Positions 6,177-15,789 of a stretch of DNA of 64,000 bases are shown in pieces (the first letter of the stretch is position 1; each line of letters opens with the position of its first letter). A model generated the notes under the pieces. The model made no database searches. It was not told the DNA's origin and saw only the letters and a list, made by a program, of their open reading frames with translations. The position numbers and the translations under genes are program-made. The DNA comes from an uncultured Eubacterium sp. Lineage in GTDB: Bacteria > Bacillota > Clostridia > Lachnospirales > Lachnospiraceae. The stretch is taken from the NCBI GenBank assembly GCA_945910225.1, contig CAMDYG010000004.1:1-64000 (forward strand), written 5' to 3'.

Positions 6177-8384
6177 ATGAAGAATTTAATTAAAAGAACG
6201 CTGGTAATGTTATGTTTTGCGCTGGCATTAACTGGCTGTAAGAAGAAACAAGAGATTACACCAGAGGATATAGAACTTCAGGAACTTATGGGAACACAAC
6301 CAGATGCTGAGAATCCGGATAGTGATGGTGATGGTCTTACAGATGAGGATGAAAAAAAGCTTGGAACTGATCCTAATAAAGCTGATACAGACGGGGATGG
6401 AATATATGATGGCTTAGAAGTAAGACTGGGTCTTGATCCGCTTAAAGCCAAGTCAGATGGAAAGACAAAGGATGGCGAACGCAAGTTTGAGGAGAAGTAT
6501 TCATGTAATGATGCAGATCTTTCTGTTAGCGGTGATTATAAGGTTAGTGACATTGTATTTCAGGAGAGCGAGGGTGTATTTAATATTCCTATAGCAGTAT
6601 CACCTGTATATGAGATATACATGGAGGATCAGAAATTCGATTCAGCTACTATTAAGTTCGATTATAAAGCCAGTAAGAATGAAGAAGTCGGTGTTTATCA
6701 GTACCTGGATGATGGAAGTTACACGCTTGTAGAGAGTGGAACAGAAGCTGAACTTGAACATTTTTCAAGATATTTTCTTGGAAGACTTATAGAGGAAAAA
6801 GGCGAATTTAAACCTAAGCTTGACATAGCACTTGTTATAGATAATTCAGGTTCTATGTATAAAGAAGAATTATGTGAGGGAAGTGCTGAGAATGATGTGG
6901 ATTTTAAGAGAGTGGATATGGCAAAATCTCTTATAGACAAGGCTGCATCGACAACAAGATTTAGTTTATACACATTTACGCATGATATTACTAAGGTTAC
7001 AGATCTTACATCTGATAAGGATGCGCTGAAAAGTGCTGCTGACTCAATAAAAGAGAATTTGCCTAAATTTAATGGAACAGCGTCTAATAATGCTGTATAT
7101 AAGGCAGTGTCAGATTTTCAAAGTGATACGGCTAAAAAGCATTATGTAATTCTGCTTTCTGACGGATATGATACAGAGGGCTTATTTGACTGGAACAGAA
7201 GTACAGATGAGGTTGTAAGTGCTGCAGCTAAAAAGAATACTGTAATAATATGTATAGGTCTTGGAAATGAGATAGACGTTGAACATCTTACAGAGCTTGC
7301 GACTAGAACGGGAGGATTTTACAGATATGCCCGTTCTGCAGAGGATTTGGAAAATCTGTATGAGCAGATAGATACTGTACTTAATAATAATTATGTTGAT
7401 ATGGACAATGATGGCAAATTGGACAGTATTCTGCTTGCAGATTCTGGATTTAATATTGAAACTGACACATTGCCATTTAATAATTTCCGTGTTAAAGATT
7501 CAAAAGGAGTATACATAAGTGGACAGTGTTATGGAATAGCTTCTCTTACACAGTTATATTATCTTGGAAAACTTCCTTTCAGTTATGGAGAAGTGGCAAA
7601 ACATCAGTATGGAAGTATGCCATGGTCAGGAAAGCTGTCTGCAAAAGCATACAGCTTTGATGATTCAAGTTTCTTTAAGAAAAATGGGGATTATACTAGT
7701 AATTCGGACGCTCTGAATAATTATGGGGATTATAAAGAATTGTTTGAAGTATTAGCAAAACCAGCTGAGGACAAATGGGATGTTGTTGATGGAAAGGCTG
7801 TGTTTAAGTCAGACATAAAAGAAGTATTGGAAAAGTGTAATCTGGTTGAGATATATACAATTGACGAAAAAGGTACTCTGAATGGTAAAAAGTTTAAGAA
7901 GGTGGAATTCTTTAGATTTAATCTCGAAAATGCTGATCCGGAAACAGAAGAAGATAAGTCTATGTATGATACTCTGCTGGCTATTAATAATTTCTTCGCA
8001 AGTCAGACATCAGAAGGTAATGACAAATTTTATTTCAGTACATCAGCATCAGCAGATAATTCAAAGGTAATGAAAAAGCTTATAGAGAATCTTTCGGCTG
8101 GAATACCTTTAATTGTATATGGTGAATCTCATGCAATTAATGCAGTATCATTATATCGTGATTTGAATAATCCGGATGAATATAAACTGTATTGTTATGA
8201 TAATAACCATAGGGATGAATTAAAAGTTCTTACTATTAAGCGTATCAAGACATCTTTCATAAAGGATGGTGCAACTGCATTTACATGTGATTACGCGTAT
8301 AGAATCTATGATACAGATGGTGTATTTACAAAGGCAGGAAAAGAAATTAATGTTAATTTCGACTTTGCAAGAGGATTAAAATAA
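6177..8384 (+). CDS. Lipoprotein with TSP3-type Ca-binding repeats and vWA domain
   Basis: The signal peptide with lipobox LTGC (Cys21) marks a membrane-anchored surface lipoprotein. Residues 48-90 carry two thrombospondin type 3-like motifs (DSDGDGLTDEDE and DTDGDGIYDGLE). A von Willebrand factor A domain at about 212-400 has an intact MIDAS start, DNSGSM, and the later LLSDG strand. About 300 further residues follow with no fold I recognise. The ATG at 6177 was taken because the lipoprotein signal starts there; upstream codons in the frame belong to the previous gene. It is likely an adhesion or surface-assembly protein. A strong terminator follows. Confidence 0.8.
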   Translation: MKNLIKRTLVMLCFALALTGCKKKQEITPEDIELQELMGTQPDAENPDSDGDGLTDEDEKKLGTDPNKADTDGDGIYDGLEVRLGLDPLKAKSDGKTKDGERKFEEKYSCNDADLSVSGDYKVSDIVFQESEGVFNIPIAVSPVYEIYMEDQKFDSATIKFDYKASKNEEVGVYQYLDDGSYTLVESGTEAELEHFSRYFLGRLIEEKGEFKPKLDIALVIDNSGSMYKEELCEGSAENDVDFKRVDMAKSLIDKAASTTRFSLYTFTHDITKVTDLTSDKDALKSAADSIKENLPKFNGTASNNAVYKAVSDFQSDTAKKHYVILLSDGYDTEGLFDWNRSTDEVVSAAAKKNTVIICIGLGNEIDVEHLTELATRTGGFYRYARSAEDLENLYEQIDTVLNNNYVDMDNDGKLDSILLADSGFNIETDTLPFNNFRVKDSKGVYISGQCYGIASLTQLYYLGKLPFSYGEVAKHQYGSMPWSGKLSAKAYSFDDSSFFKKNGDYTSNSDALNNYGDYKELFEVLAKPAEDKWDVVDGKAVFKSDIKEVLEKCNLVEIYTIDEKGTLNGKKFKKVEFFRFNLENADPETEEDKSMYDTLLAINNFFASQTSEGNDKFYFSTSASADNSKVMKKLIENLSAGIPLIVYGESHAINAVSLYRDLNNPDEYKLYCYDNNHRDELKVLTIKRIKTSFIKDGATAFTCDYAYRIYDTDGVFTKAGKEINVNFDFARGLK

Positions 8385-8400
8385 TATTGGCATAAATATA

Positions 8401-8450
8401 AAGGCTGCTTCATGAAATGTGAAAAGGTATTTCATGAAGCAGCTTTTGCT
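8401..8450 (+). terminator. Rho-independent terminator
   Basis: An almost perfect 18-base-pair stem (AAGGCTGCTTCATGAAAT against ATTTCATGAAGCAGCTTTT) with a 10-base loop ends in T residues. It closes the vWA lipoprotein gene. Confidence 0.9.
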
Positions 8451-8591
8451 TTATAGATGAAAAATATCTCTGGCAGATACAGGAATAATAATTAATGTAA
8501 AACATAAAATTTCATTGATATTATATAAATGCGGGCGTATAATACAATAAATGGTTTGTTATTTATTTAACATGAACGTGGGGGTATTAAT

Positions 8592-9950
8592 ATGACAGCA
8601 GAGCAGGTAGTGGCGGTAATTATTTTCATTTCTATGTTTGTCTTTATAGTGCTTGATAAGTTTGAGAGACATTATGTTACACTTGGATGCGGAGCACTTA
8701 CATTGATTGCGGTATTTGGTATTATAATGCACTCTCCAGGAGCAATAATGAATACGCTTAATATCAGAAGCATATTTACTGTGGGATTCTGGTATCAGTC
8801 AGGTGCAGCAGAGGAAGCTGTGACAGGGATTAACTGGTCAACCATTATATTTATTGCAGGAATGATGATTATGGTTGAGGTTATGGCTGATGCGGGATTT
8901 TTCCAGTGGCTGTGTATGCTTCTGGCTAAGATTGTGCATTATCGGACAAGGGCATTGTTTATTACGTTTATGATTATGTCTTTCGGACTGGCTATGTTTA
9001 TAGACAGTATAACTGTAATTCTTTTTCTTGCAGCAGTGTCTATTGAATTGGCGAAACTGCTAAAGTTCAATCCGGTGCCTATGATTTTATCTGAAATTTT
9101 CTGCGCTAATCTTGGCGGTTCTGCCACTATGTGTGGAGATCCACCTAATATTATTATAGGTACATCACTTAATTTTTCTTTTTCAACTTTTATAACTCAT
9201 ACGGGACTAATTGCTGCAATCAGTCTTGTGTTTGTTGTAGTATATTTTCTTATAGCGTATAGAAAAGAACTGGCATCATCTCCGGATATTGATAAACTGG
9301 CAGCTACAATGCCGGCTCCATCAGAGGCAATCAAGAACAAAAAAGATTTTGTTATAAGCTGTATTATATTTATGTGTGCAGTTGTAATGTTGGTAACACA
9401 TGCTTTGACGGGTCTTACAGTTGCAATTATTGGATTGATCATTGCTGTTGTATCTCTTATTGCGTCAGGAAAGAAGGCATTACATATTCTTAAGTCTATA
9501 GATTATAAGACACTTTTATTTTTTGTAGGACTTTTTATAGTTGTCGGTGGCCTTGAACAGACCGGAATATTAGAGGTTATTGCAGCATTTATAGGCAGAG
9601 TAAGTAAGGGAAATCTTAAACTGATGGTTGCAATTATCATTACAGTGTCTGCATTTGCAAGTGCTCTGATTGATAATATTCCATTTGCAGCAACAATGGT
9701 TCCTGTGATTAAGAGTCTTGCAGCAACTCAGGGAGTAGATTTGTCTGTACTTGCATGGGCACTTTCTATGGGAACTGATGTCGGTGGAAGTGCAACACCT
9801 ATAGGAGCATCTGCTAATGTTGTTGGAACATCTGTGGCAGCAAAGAATGGATATATGATAGGCTGGGGTAAGTATTGCAGGACGGCAGTTCCGGCAACAA
9901 TTATAGTTGTTCTTATATCTATGTTGTGTATATTTGTACGTTATTGTTAA
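8592..9950 (+). CDS. SLC13/ArsB-NhaD superfamily ion transporter
   Basis: A 452-residue integral membrane protein with about 11-12 hydrophobic segments. The duplicated family signature is visible: CANLGGSATMCGDPPNIIIG near residue 175 in the first half, and ALIDNIPFAATM plus SMGTDVGGSATPIGASANVVG near 355-410 in the second half. The ArsB/NhaD and citrate-transporter families share this pattern; the substrate (arsenite, Na+/H+ or dicarboxylate) cannot be fixed. The start has GGGGG 8 bases upstream. It is followed 19 bases later by the cytidylate-kinase-like gene on the same strand. Confidence 0.85.
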   Translation: MTAEQVVAVIIFISMFVFIVLDKFERHYVTLGCGALTLIAVFGIIMHSPGAIMNTLNIRSIFTVGFWYQSGAAEEAVTGINWSTIIFIAGMMIMVEVMADAGFFQWLCMLLAKIVHYRTRALFITFMIMSFGLAMFIDSITVILFLAAVSIELAKLLKFNPVPMILSEIFCANLGGSATMCGDPPNIIIGTSLNFSFSTFITHTGLIAAISLVFVVVYFLIAYRKELASSPDIDKLAATMPAPSEAIKNKKDFVISCIIFMCAVVMLVTHALTGLTVAIIGLIIAVVSLIASGKKALHILKSIDYKTLLFFVGLFIVVGGLEQTGILEVIAAFIGRVSKGNLKLMVAIIITVSAFASALIDNIPFAATMVPVIKSLAATQGVDLSVLAWALSMGTDVGGSATPIGASANVVGTSVAAKNGYMIGWGKYCRTAVPATIIVVLISMLCIFVRYC

Positions 9951-9969
9951 TTGAATAAGGAGGGGTCAG

Positions 9970-10566
9970 ATGGGAAAACAGGTTATTATTTCTATAAGTC
10001 GTGAATATGGAAGTGGTGGACATGAGATTGCGAAGATTCTTGCTGAAAGATTGGGGATGGCATTTTATGACAGATCAATGCTTGATGAAATTGCCAAAGC
10101 AATGAATACAGACGTTGCGGAACTTCAGAAGTATGATGAGAAGCCAGCTAATCGGTTATTGTCCAGAAGAGTTGGAAATCATACTAATTCATTTGAGGAG
10201 ATAATTGCACAGATCCAGTTTGATTATATACAGAAGAAAGCTGAAAGCGGAGAGTCATTTGTTGTGGTTGGAAGGTGCGCAGAGACAGTGTTAAGGGATT
10301 ATGAATGTCTGATATCTGTATTTGTTACTGGAGACAGGGAGCAAAAGGTAAAAAGAGTAATGGAACAATATGATTTGTCAGAGGCAGAGGCATATGCAAA
10401 GATGAGAAGACATGACAGATCCAGAAAACAGTATCATAACAGATATTCTGATGCAAAATGGGGAGACTCAAGATATTATGATTTATGTATTAATAGTAGT
10501 CCATTAGGTATTGACAAGACTGTTAGTGTGTTGGAGAATTATGTAAAGCAAAGAATCAGTAGTTAG
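9970..10566 (+). CDS. Cytidylate kinase-like protein
   Basis: The N-terminus IISISREYGSGGHEIAKILAE is the P-loop segment of the cytidylate kinase-like family (AAK6 type), common beside transporters in clostridia. Near residue 137 DRSRKQYHNRYSD matches the family's C-terminal arginine-rich region. The family's true substrate is not settled; genuine Cmk is a different, longer protein. AAGGAGG precedes the ATG. The stop is 8 bases before the PHP gene, so transporter, kinase-like protein and phosphatase form one operon. Confidence 0.85.
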   Translation: MGKQVIISISREYGSGGHEIAKILAERLGMAFYDRSMLDEIAKAMNTDVAELQKYDEKPANRLLSRRVGNHTNSFEEIIAQIQFDYIQKKAESGESFVVVGRCAETVLRDYECLISVFVTGDREQKVKRVMEQYDLSEAEAYAKMRRHDRSRKQYHNRYSDAKWGDSRYYDLCINSSPLGIDKTVSVLENYVKQRISS

Positions 10567-10574
10567 GAGATATT

Positions 10575-11288
10575 ATGAAGTACACAATAGACACACACAC
10601 CCACACGCTTGTCAGTGGGCATGCATATAATACTATAGATGAATGTGCCGCTTATGCAGCAGGTATAGGAGTTACACATCTTGCTATAACTGACCATGCA
10701 CCTATGATGCCCGGGAGTGCAGGAATGTTGTACTTTTCTAACATGAAGATAATTCCGAGAGAAAAGTTCGGAGTAAAGATATATATGGGATGTGAAGTTA
10801 ATATAATGAATTATGATGGAGATATTGACCTTAAGGAGTACGGACTAAGAGGTTGTGATGTTGTAATAGCAAGTCTTCACATTCCGTGTATTAAGCCGGG
10901 AAGTATAGAACAGAATACTAATGCATTAATTAAAGTAATGGATAATCCATATGTTAATATTATAGGACATCCAGATGATTCAAGATATCTGGTTGATTAT
11001 GAAAAGCTGGTAAGAGCAGCTAAGGAGAAACATGTGCTGCTTGAACTTAATAATACATCACTTAATCCAGATGGACCAAGACAGGGAGCATATGAGAATG
11101 ATGTGCAGATGCTTAATTGGTGTAAGGAGCTTGGGGTAAGCATATCTATAGGAAGTGATGCACATATTAAAGAAAGTATATGTGAATTCGACAGGGCATA
11201 TAAGGTTATAGAAGATACTAATTTTCCAGAGGAACTTATTGTTAACAGTGATTACAGATTATATGAGTCATATATTGGACGCAGATAG
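10575..11288 (+). CDS. PHP-domain phosphatase (YcdX family)
   Basis: The metal site of the PHP superfamily is complete: DTHTHTLVSGH at residues 6-16, TDHAP at 38-42, then ASLH near residue 96, GHPDD near 134 and GSDAH near 193. YcdX-type proteins are trinuclear metal phosphatases of about 240 residues, as here. The start has AGGAGA 6 bases upstream. It is the last gene of a three-gene operon and its 3' end forms half of a long hairpin shared with the convergent gene. Confidence 0.9.
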   Translation: MKYTIDTHTHTLVSGHAYNTIDECAAYAAGIGVTHLAITDHAPMMPGSAGMLYFSNMKIIPREKFGVKIYMGCEVNIMNYDGDIDLKEYGLRGCDVVIASLHIPCIKPGSIEQNTNALIKVMDNPYVNIIGHPDDSRYLVDYEKLVRAAKEKHVLLELNNTSLNPDGPRQGAYENDVQMLNWCKELGVSISIGSDAHIKESICEFDRAYKVIEDTNFPEELIVNSDYRLYESYIGRR

Positions 11289-11309
11289 CATCCGATATAT
11301 GACTCATAT
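11261..11309. terminator. Bidirectional hairpin between convergent genes
   Basis: A perfect 15-base-pair inverted repeat (ATATGAGTCATATAT at 11261-11275 against its complement at 11295-11309) surrounds the stop codon of the PHP gene. The U tracts are weak on both sides, so efficiency is uncertain. Confidence 0.6.
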
Positions 11310-11311
11310 TG

Positions 11312-11794
11312 TTACATACGATTATTTATTGCATTATATAGATTTCTTATTTCACCACAGCACCATTGATTATTCATAAATGTTTCACATACATCATTAA
11401 GTACTTCGCTATAGACAGGTGGAGTGGATTCTTTTGCTAGAAGATATGACAGAAGTTCAAATACAATGGGAGAGCGGAATACTTTGATGGTAAACTGTGT
11501 CTGGGAAGCAGATATCCTTACGCCGTGAGTAGCTGCATGATGATATATATCTGATATACGTGCTGTGTGTTCTTCGGCAAGTCCCCATGCAATCCATTGG
11601 AATAACAGATCTTTATTGATATAAGGAGAATCGAGCGTTTCCAATATGTTACGATATACATAGAAAGCAAAACGCTCACTTAATAAAACAGGATTTGTTT
11701 CCGGATGATATATTTTGCTTTTTCTGGCATAAGCGGATTTGATAATTTCAATATCATTAGTTGGTTCAATCCCTAATATTTCCCAATTATTCAT
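11312..11794 (-). CDS. J-domain-like co-chaperone partner of the HscC-like Hsp70
   Basis: The first 40 residues (NNWEILGIEPTND ... IKSAYARKSKIYHPETNP) follow the J-domain pattern, but the catalytic tripeptide HPD is HPE. The remaining ~110 residues match nothing I know. I start at ATG 11794, which has GGAGG 6 bases upstream; an ATG two codons earlier touches the GGAGG. The start overlaps the Hsp70 stop (ATGAATAA), so translation is coupled. HscC-type Hsp70 genes in Firmicutes are often followed by such divergent J-like genes, so HPE may be ancestral to the family here and not a loss. Confidence 0.7.
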   Translation of the reverse strand: MNNWEILGIEPTNDIEIIKSAYARKSKIYHPETNPVLLSERFAFYVYRNILETLDSPYINKDLLFQWIAWGLAEEHTARISDIYHHAATHGVRISASQTQFTIKVFRSPIVFELLSYLLAKESTPPVYSEVLNDVCETFMNNQWCCGEIRNLYNAINNRM

Positions 11795-13562
11795 TGTCAT
11801 CCTCCGTATGAATATCTTTAAGCATCTGTCCAATAATGTCCTCTTCATCAAAGTGATTGCGGTTTATTGTATATTCAAGTAATAGCAGATCTTTGAAAAC
11901 ATTTTTCTTGGCACGTGCAATCTGTATAATATTATTACTTTCAAGAGCACGTGCAAATACAGATATTACGCTGATAATTTTTCTTTTGTATTCTTCGTCT
12001 GCCTGTGCATGTAAGCGCTGAGCCCATGCCATTATATTGCGGTTTTCTTCTTTATCTTTTTCAAGAACTATCTGATTCATCTGGTTATTCATTGTTGCCC
12101 GCTTATTTGCAATATCCGAATTGTTAAGGTGGGAATTCTTATTAAGAATTGTGCCTTCGATTTTATTATCACTATTTACGTCGCAGGCTTTGATTTCAAG
12201 TAAACCATTAATATCATATGTAAATGTGACTTCAATTGTTGTAGAACCATCTTCATCAGGTGTGACATCTATAGAGGAATGTCCCAGTGGAAGGTTGCTG
12301 TCAGCCATCATTTCTTCACCCTGATACACTTCAAAGCCTATTGTTTCCTGGCATGGTCTGAGTCCGCTATAAAAAGCTGACTTAGATATAGGAAGAATAG
12401 AATTCTTAGGGATAATGACACTCATATATATAGGCGAATTCTCACCATGATGAGTTCCAATGCCAAGAGAAAATGGGCATACATCGGTCATTACAATATC
12501 TCTTACATGTTCATCACGATTAATTATTCCGGTGAGAACACCTGTACCTAAAGCTACATAATTATCAATATCCTCATCACCTGTAATCTGCCTGTGGAAA
12601 AGAGCGGAAAGATATTTCTGGATGACAGGCATTTTGCAGCTTCCACCCACAAGAATAACATCTTCAATCTGTTCAATAGATATTTTGGCACCATTAAGGG
12701 CATCATTAATAATGCTTTTCATTCTTCCGAGAACTTAAGCGCATGCTTCAAGAAGATATTCGCTTGTATATACCAGATCATAAGATGTTCCCCTGATATT
12801 GACATGCATGTTTGCAGTATCCTCATGTGAGAGGAGTTTCTTAACATTTTCGGCAGTCCATATAATGTTTTGTTGTGACATATTATCAAGTGAGTTAAAA
12901 TCTATGTTGTTACGTTCACAGAAATCAAGAGCAATCTCTTTGTCAAAATCTTTATCGCCAAGCTGGTTATCGCCAGCTACTGCAATAATCTCGATAATAT
13001 TTTCAAAACAGTCAACAACAGATATATCAAGAGTTCCTCCACCAAAATCAACTACCATATATATGCCATCTGGGTGCTCTGAATGGGTTTTCCATTGGTA
13101 ATATAAAACAGCGGCAGAAGGTTCATTTACAAGTCTTTTAAATGGAATTCCGGCTATCTGTGCAGCAAGCTTGGTTGCTTCGCGCTGGTTGTCATCAAAG
13201 TAGGCAGGAACAGAGATGATGGCTTCAGTTATCGGTTCACCGAGCTGTTCACTGGCATCTGAAACTAACTTTTTAAGTAAAAATGCGGATAAATCTTCTG
13301 ACGAGTATTGTTTGTTTCCAAGTTTATATTGTGTAGAAGTTCCCATTGTGCGCTTGAATTCTGCGACAGTGAGGGCAGGATGGGAAACGCGTCTCTGACG
13401 TGCAGCCTCCCCTACAAGAATATTATAGCCGTCGTCGTTAAGGCTAATAACGCTGGGCGTAAGAATATTTCCAATGCTATTCTTTAATAATAGAGCCTTG
13501 TCATCTTTCCAGACAGCAACAAGACTGTTGGTTGTTCCTAAATCAATTCCAATAAGTGCTAT
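11787..13562 (-). pseudogene. HscC-like Hsp70 chaperone gene with ATA start and in-frame TAA
   Basis: A 590-residue Hsp70 can be read in a single frame: ALIGIDLGTTNSLVAVW (phosphate 1 motif), VDFGGGTLDISVV (phosphate 2), VILVGGSCKMPVIQ (adenosine motif) and a substrate domain with SFSLGIGTHHG-type CPFSLGIG. The length and short lid match HscC rather than DnaK. Two lesions are seen. The codon in start position (13562-13560) is ATA, 9 bases after GAGGGG, with TAA six codons upstream and no ATG, GTG or TTG between. A TAA at 12737-12735 interrupts the ATPase domain between LLEACA and VLGRMKS. A restart at ATG 12722 would give only the C-terminal half. It forms an operon with the J-like gene. Confidence 0.85.
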
Positions 13563-13616
13563 ATTAAATTCCCCCTCTTAATATAATCATGACGACATAT
13601 GCCATATGTCTTTGGC

Positions 13617-13928
13617 TTAGAACCTCACAAGTTCAACAAGAAATACTGTAACACATGATGCTATTGCAACAGTTGTAAGACCTTTGCCTTTTAAAGCAAA
13701 TATTACTGCAACAAGAAGTCCGGCAACTGCGCCAACCCACCAGCTGGTTGCATAGAATATTGCAGGAATTGTCATTGCTGTAAGAACCGCATAAGGTATG
13801 TAATAAAGAAATGAGCGGACAAAGCGGTTATTTATTTTTTTCTTAATTGCAATAAAAGGGATAACCCTGATAAGGTAGGTCGTGCCTGCAAGTATCAGCA
13901 GATATATAAAGAAACTAGTATTATTCAT
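13617..13928 (-). CDS. azlD: AzlD branched-chain amino acid export subunit
   Basis: A 103-residue protein with four hydrophobic segments and the AzlD signature TYLIRVIPF near residue 18. AzlC and AzlD together export branched-chain amino acids (azaleucine resistance in Bacillus). It begins 17 bases after azlC, and GGAGG lies before its ATG. This pair is intact, unlike a second azlCD pair at 56-57 kb. Confidence 0.9.
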   Translation of the reverse strand: MNNTSFFIYLLILAGTTYLIRVIPFIAIKKKINNRFVRSFLYYIPYAVLTAMTIPAIFYATSWWVGAVAGLLVAVIFALKGKGLTTVAIASCVTVFLVELVRF

Positions 13929-13945
13929 ATATTCCTCCGGTAAAA

Positions 13946-14653
13946 TTAATTATCACAATTATCAGCTTCATCAGATACCGGAAAAAATATTGATCCGATA
14001 ATGGCGGCTGTAATAGCAACAATTGTTATTGTTATACCGCTTGAAATTCCAGATAGAAGCGGTATGTAGTAGAACAAACAGCTAAGTATCATAGCTATAA
14101 TTACTACAATCAGGACAGGACGGGCCTTCTTCATTTCTGGAACAACTACGGCGACAAACATTCCGTATATTGCAAGGCTTAAAGCACTCATAAGTCGGTC
14201 AGGAAGGACATTTCCCAGTATAGCTCCAATAAATGTGCCAAGTGCCCAGCCGATATAAGGAAGAGTGGCAAGTCCGGCAAAAAAACTGCGCTTGATTTCA
14301 TCTTCCTTAGTTGCAACTGCAAATATCTCGTCAGTTATAAGAAAACCTAGAAGCCAGCGGTATATCCCACGGAAGCGGCTGTCAGCTTTCTGTCCTATTG
14401 ATATGGACATGAAGGAATATCTTATATTAATAGTAATCTGTGATATAAGCATCTGGATATACTGTCCGGGATGAATCATAATTCCAATTCCGGCAAACTG
14501 TCCTGCAGATGTTACTGTTGTCATTGATATAAGAACAGCCTGCCACCAGCTAAGACCAAAGGATACAGCCATTATGCCAAATGTAAAAGAAACTGACAGA
14601 TAGCCAATGGCAATAGGGATACCAGCTATTAGTCCGCGTTTATAATTATTCAT
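13946..14653 (-). CDS. azlC: AzlC branched-chain amino acid permease
   Basis: A membrane protein of 235 residues with the AzlC opening: GLIAGIPIAIGYLSVSFTFG, then QFAGIGIMI and the conserved NIRYSFMSISI. I use ATG at 14653, which has GGAG 9 bases upstream and begins MNNYKRG; longer in-frame starts would add an unrelated hydrophilic leader. It works with the downstream AzlD. The locus is divergent from metF, with a gap of about 130 bases between starts. Confidence 0.9.
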   Translation of the reverse strand: MNNYKRGLIAGIPIAIGYLSVSFTFGIMAVSFGLSWWQAVLISMTTVTSAGQFAGIGIMIHPGQYIQMLISQITINIRYSFMSISIGQKADSRFRGIYRWLLGFLITDEIFAVATKEDEIKRSFFAGLATLPYIGWALGTFIGAILGNVLPDRLMSALSLAIYGMFVAVVVPEMKKARPVLIVVIIAMILSCLFYYIPLLSGISSGITITIVAITAAIIGSIFFPVSDEADNCDN

Positions 14654-14722
14654 GTTAGTTATCTCCATGTATATGATATCAGACTTAATATAGTAAAGTC
14701 GTTTATATATTTTACCATATAT

Positions 14723-14753
14723 TTGGAATAAAAGCACAATCATATGTTATAAT
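14723..14753 (+). promoter_or_regulatory. Likely metF promoter
   Basis: TTGGAA (14723-14728) and TATAAT (14748-14753) are separated by 19 bases, just upstream of metF. The -10 is perfect and the spacing is long. No SAM or B12 riboswitch is visible in the short leader. Confidence 0.5.
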
Positions 14754-14786
14754 ATGGGGAAATATAGAAGTACACAGGGGCAGGTT

Positions 14787-15656
14787 ATGAAGATAAGGGA
14801 ATTAATAGCACAGGATAAGACTACATTGTCATTCGAGGTATTTCCACCTAAGAAGGATACGGATTTTGCTAATGTTGAAGAAGCTGCATTTGGTATAGCC
14901 GGGTTAAAGCCAAGCTATATGAGTGTTACATATGGGGCAGGCGGAAGCACGAAGGGACATACTATAAGGCTTGCGGGAGATATCCAGAAAAAGTTCAATG
15001 TTCCAGCAATAGCACATCTTACATGTGTGTGTGCGACTAGGGAGAGCATAGAACAGGCACTTTCACAGATGAAGGAAGCAGGAATTGAGAATATTCTTGC
15101 ATTAAGGGGAGATGTTCCAAAAGATTTTGATGGAGATGCATTTACTGATTTTTCACATGCATCGGAGCTTGTAAAGTTAATTAAAGAGAATGGAGATTTC
15201 TGCGTGGGAGGTGCATGCTATCCTGAGGTTCATCCGGATTCAGCAAGTAAACAGGCAGATATTGAAGGTCTTAAGAAAAAGGTTGAGGCGGGATGTGAGT
15301 ATCTTACAACACAGATGTTTTTCGATAATAATATATTTTTTAACTTTATGTACAGAGTAAGGGAGGCAGGAATAACAGTTCCTATAATTCCAGGAATTAT
15401 GCCTATTACACGACAAGTTCAGGTGAAAAATGCTGTTAAATTGTCAGGCTGCAATGTACCTGAGAGATTTAAGAATATTGTTGACAGATTTGGTGATACA
15501 GAAGCTGCCATGAAACAGGCGGGAATTGCATATGCAACAGATCAGATAATAGATCTTGTTGCTAATGGGGTTAAGAATATACATGTATATTCGATGAATA
15601 AGCCAGAGGTAGCAATGGGAATCCAGAATAATCTTTCAGAGATAATGAAAATATAG
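14787..15656 (+). CDS. metF: Methylenetetrahydrofolate reductase
   Basis: Reduces 5,10-methylene-THF to 5-methyl-THF for methionine synthesis or one-carbon flow. The flavin/TIM-barrel motifs are clear: LSFEVFPPKKDTDF at the start (catalytic Glu), SVTYGAGGSTKGHT, LRGDVPKD, and TTQMFFDN. The length of 289 residues is typical of MetF. ATG 14787, preceded by AGGGGCAGG, begins MKIRELIAQ as in homologues. It stands alone after a divergent promoter; the next gene is 130 bases on. Confidence 0.92.
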   Translation: MKIRELIAQDKTTLSFEVFPPKKDTDFANVEEAAFGIAGLKPSYMSVTYGAGGSTKGHTIRLAGDIQKKFNVPAIAHLTCVCATRESIEQALSQMKEAGIENILALRGDVPKDFDGDAFTDFSHASELVKLIKENGDFCVGGACYPEVHPDSASKQADIEGLKKKVEAGCEYLTTQMFFDNNIFFNFMYRVREAGITVPIIPGIMPITRQVQVKNAVKLSGCNVPERFKNIVDRFGDTEAAMKQAGIAYATDQIIDLVANGVKNIHVYSMNKPEVAMGIQNNLSEIMKI

Positions 15657-15789
15657 AATTGTACACATTTATATGCAATTATTCATTATATTATGCATTG
15701 ACATATAAGGCTGTCAGATATTAGAATTAGTCCGTTTGAGCCATAAAAGGCTTGTATACATTAATATTAATTAAGATAATGAGGAAGAA

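Noticed and set aside
11700-11794. Loss of function of the J protein because HPD is HPE
   Set aside because: Divergent J-like proteins next to HscC-type Hsp70 genes often have HPE or similar, so the change alone is not evidence of decay.
12735-12737. Recoding of TAA as a sense codon (also at 56891-56893)
   Set aside because: Many genes in the window end normally with TAA, no recoding structure is seen, and both cases are explained by single base changes in decaying genes.
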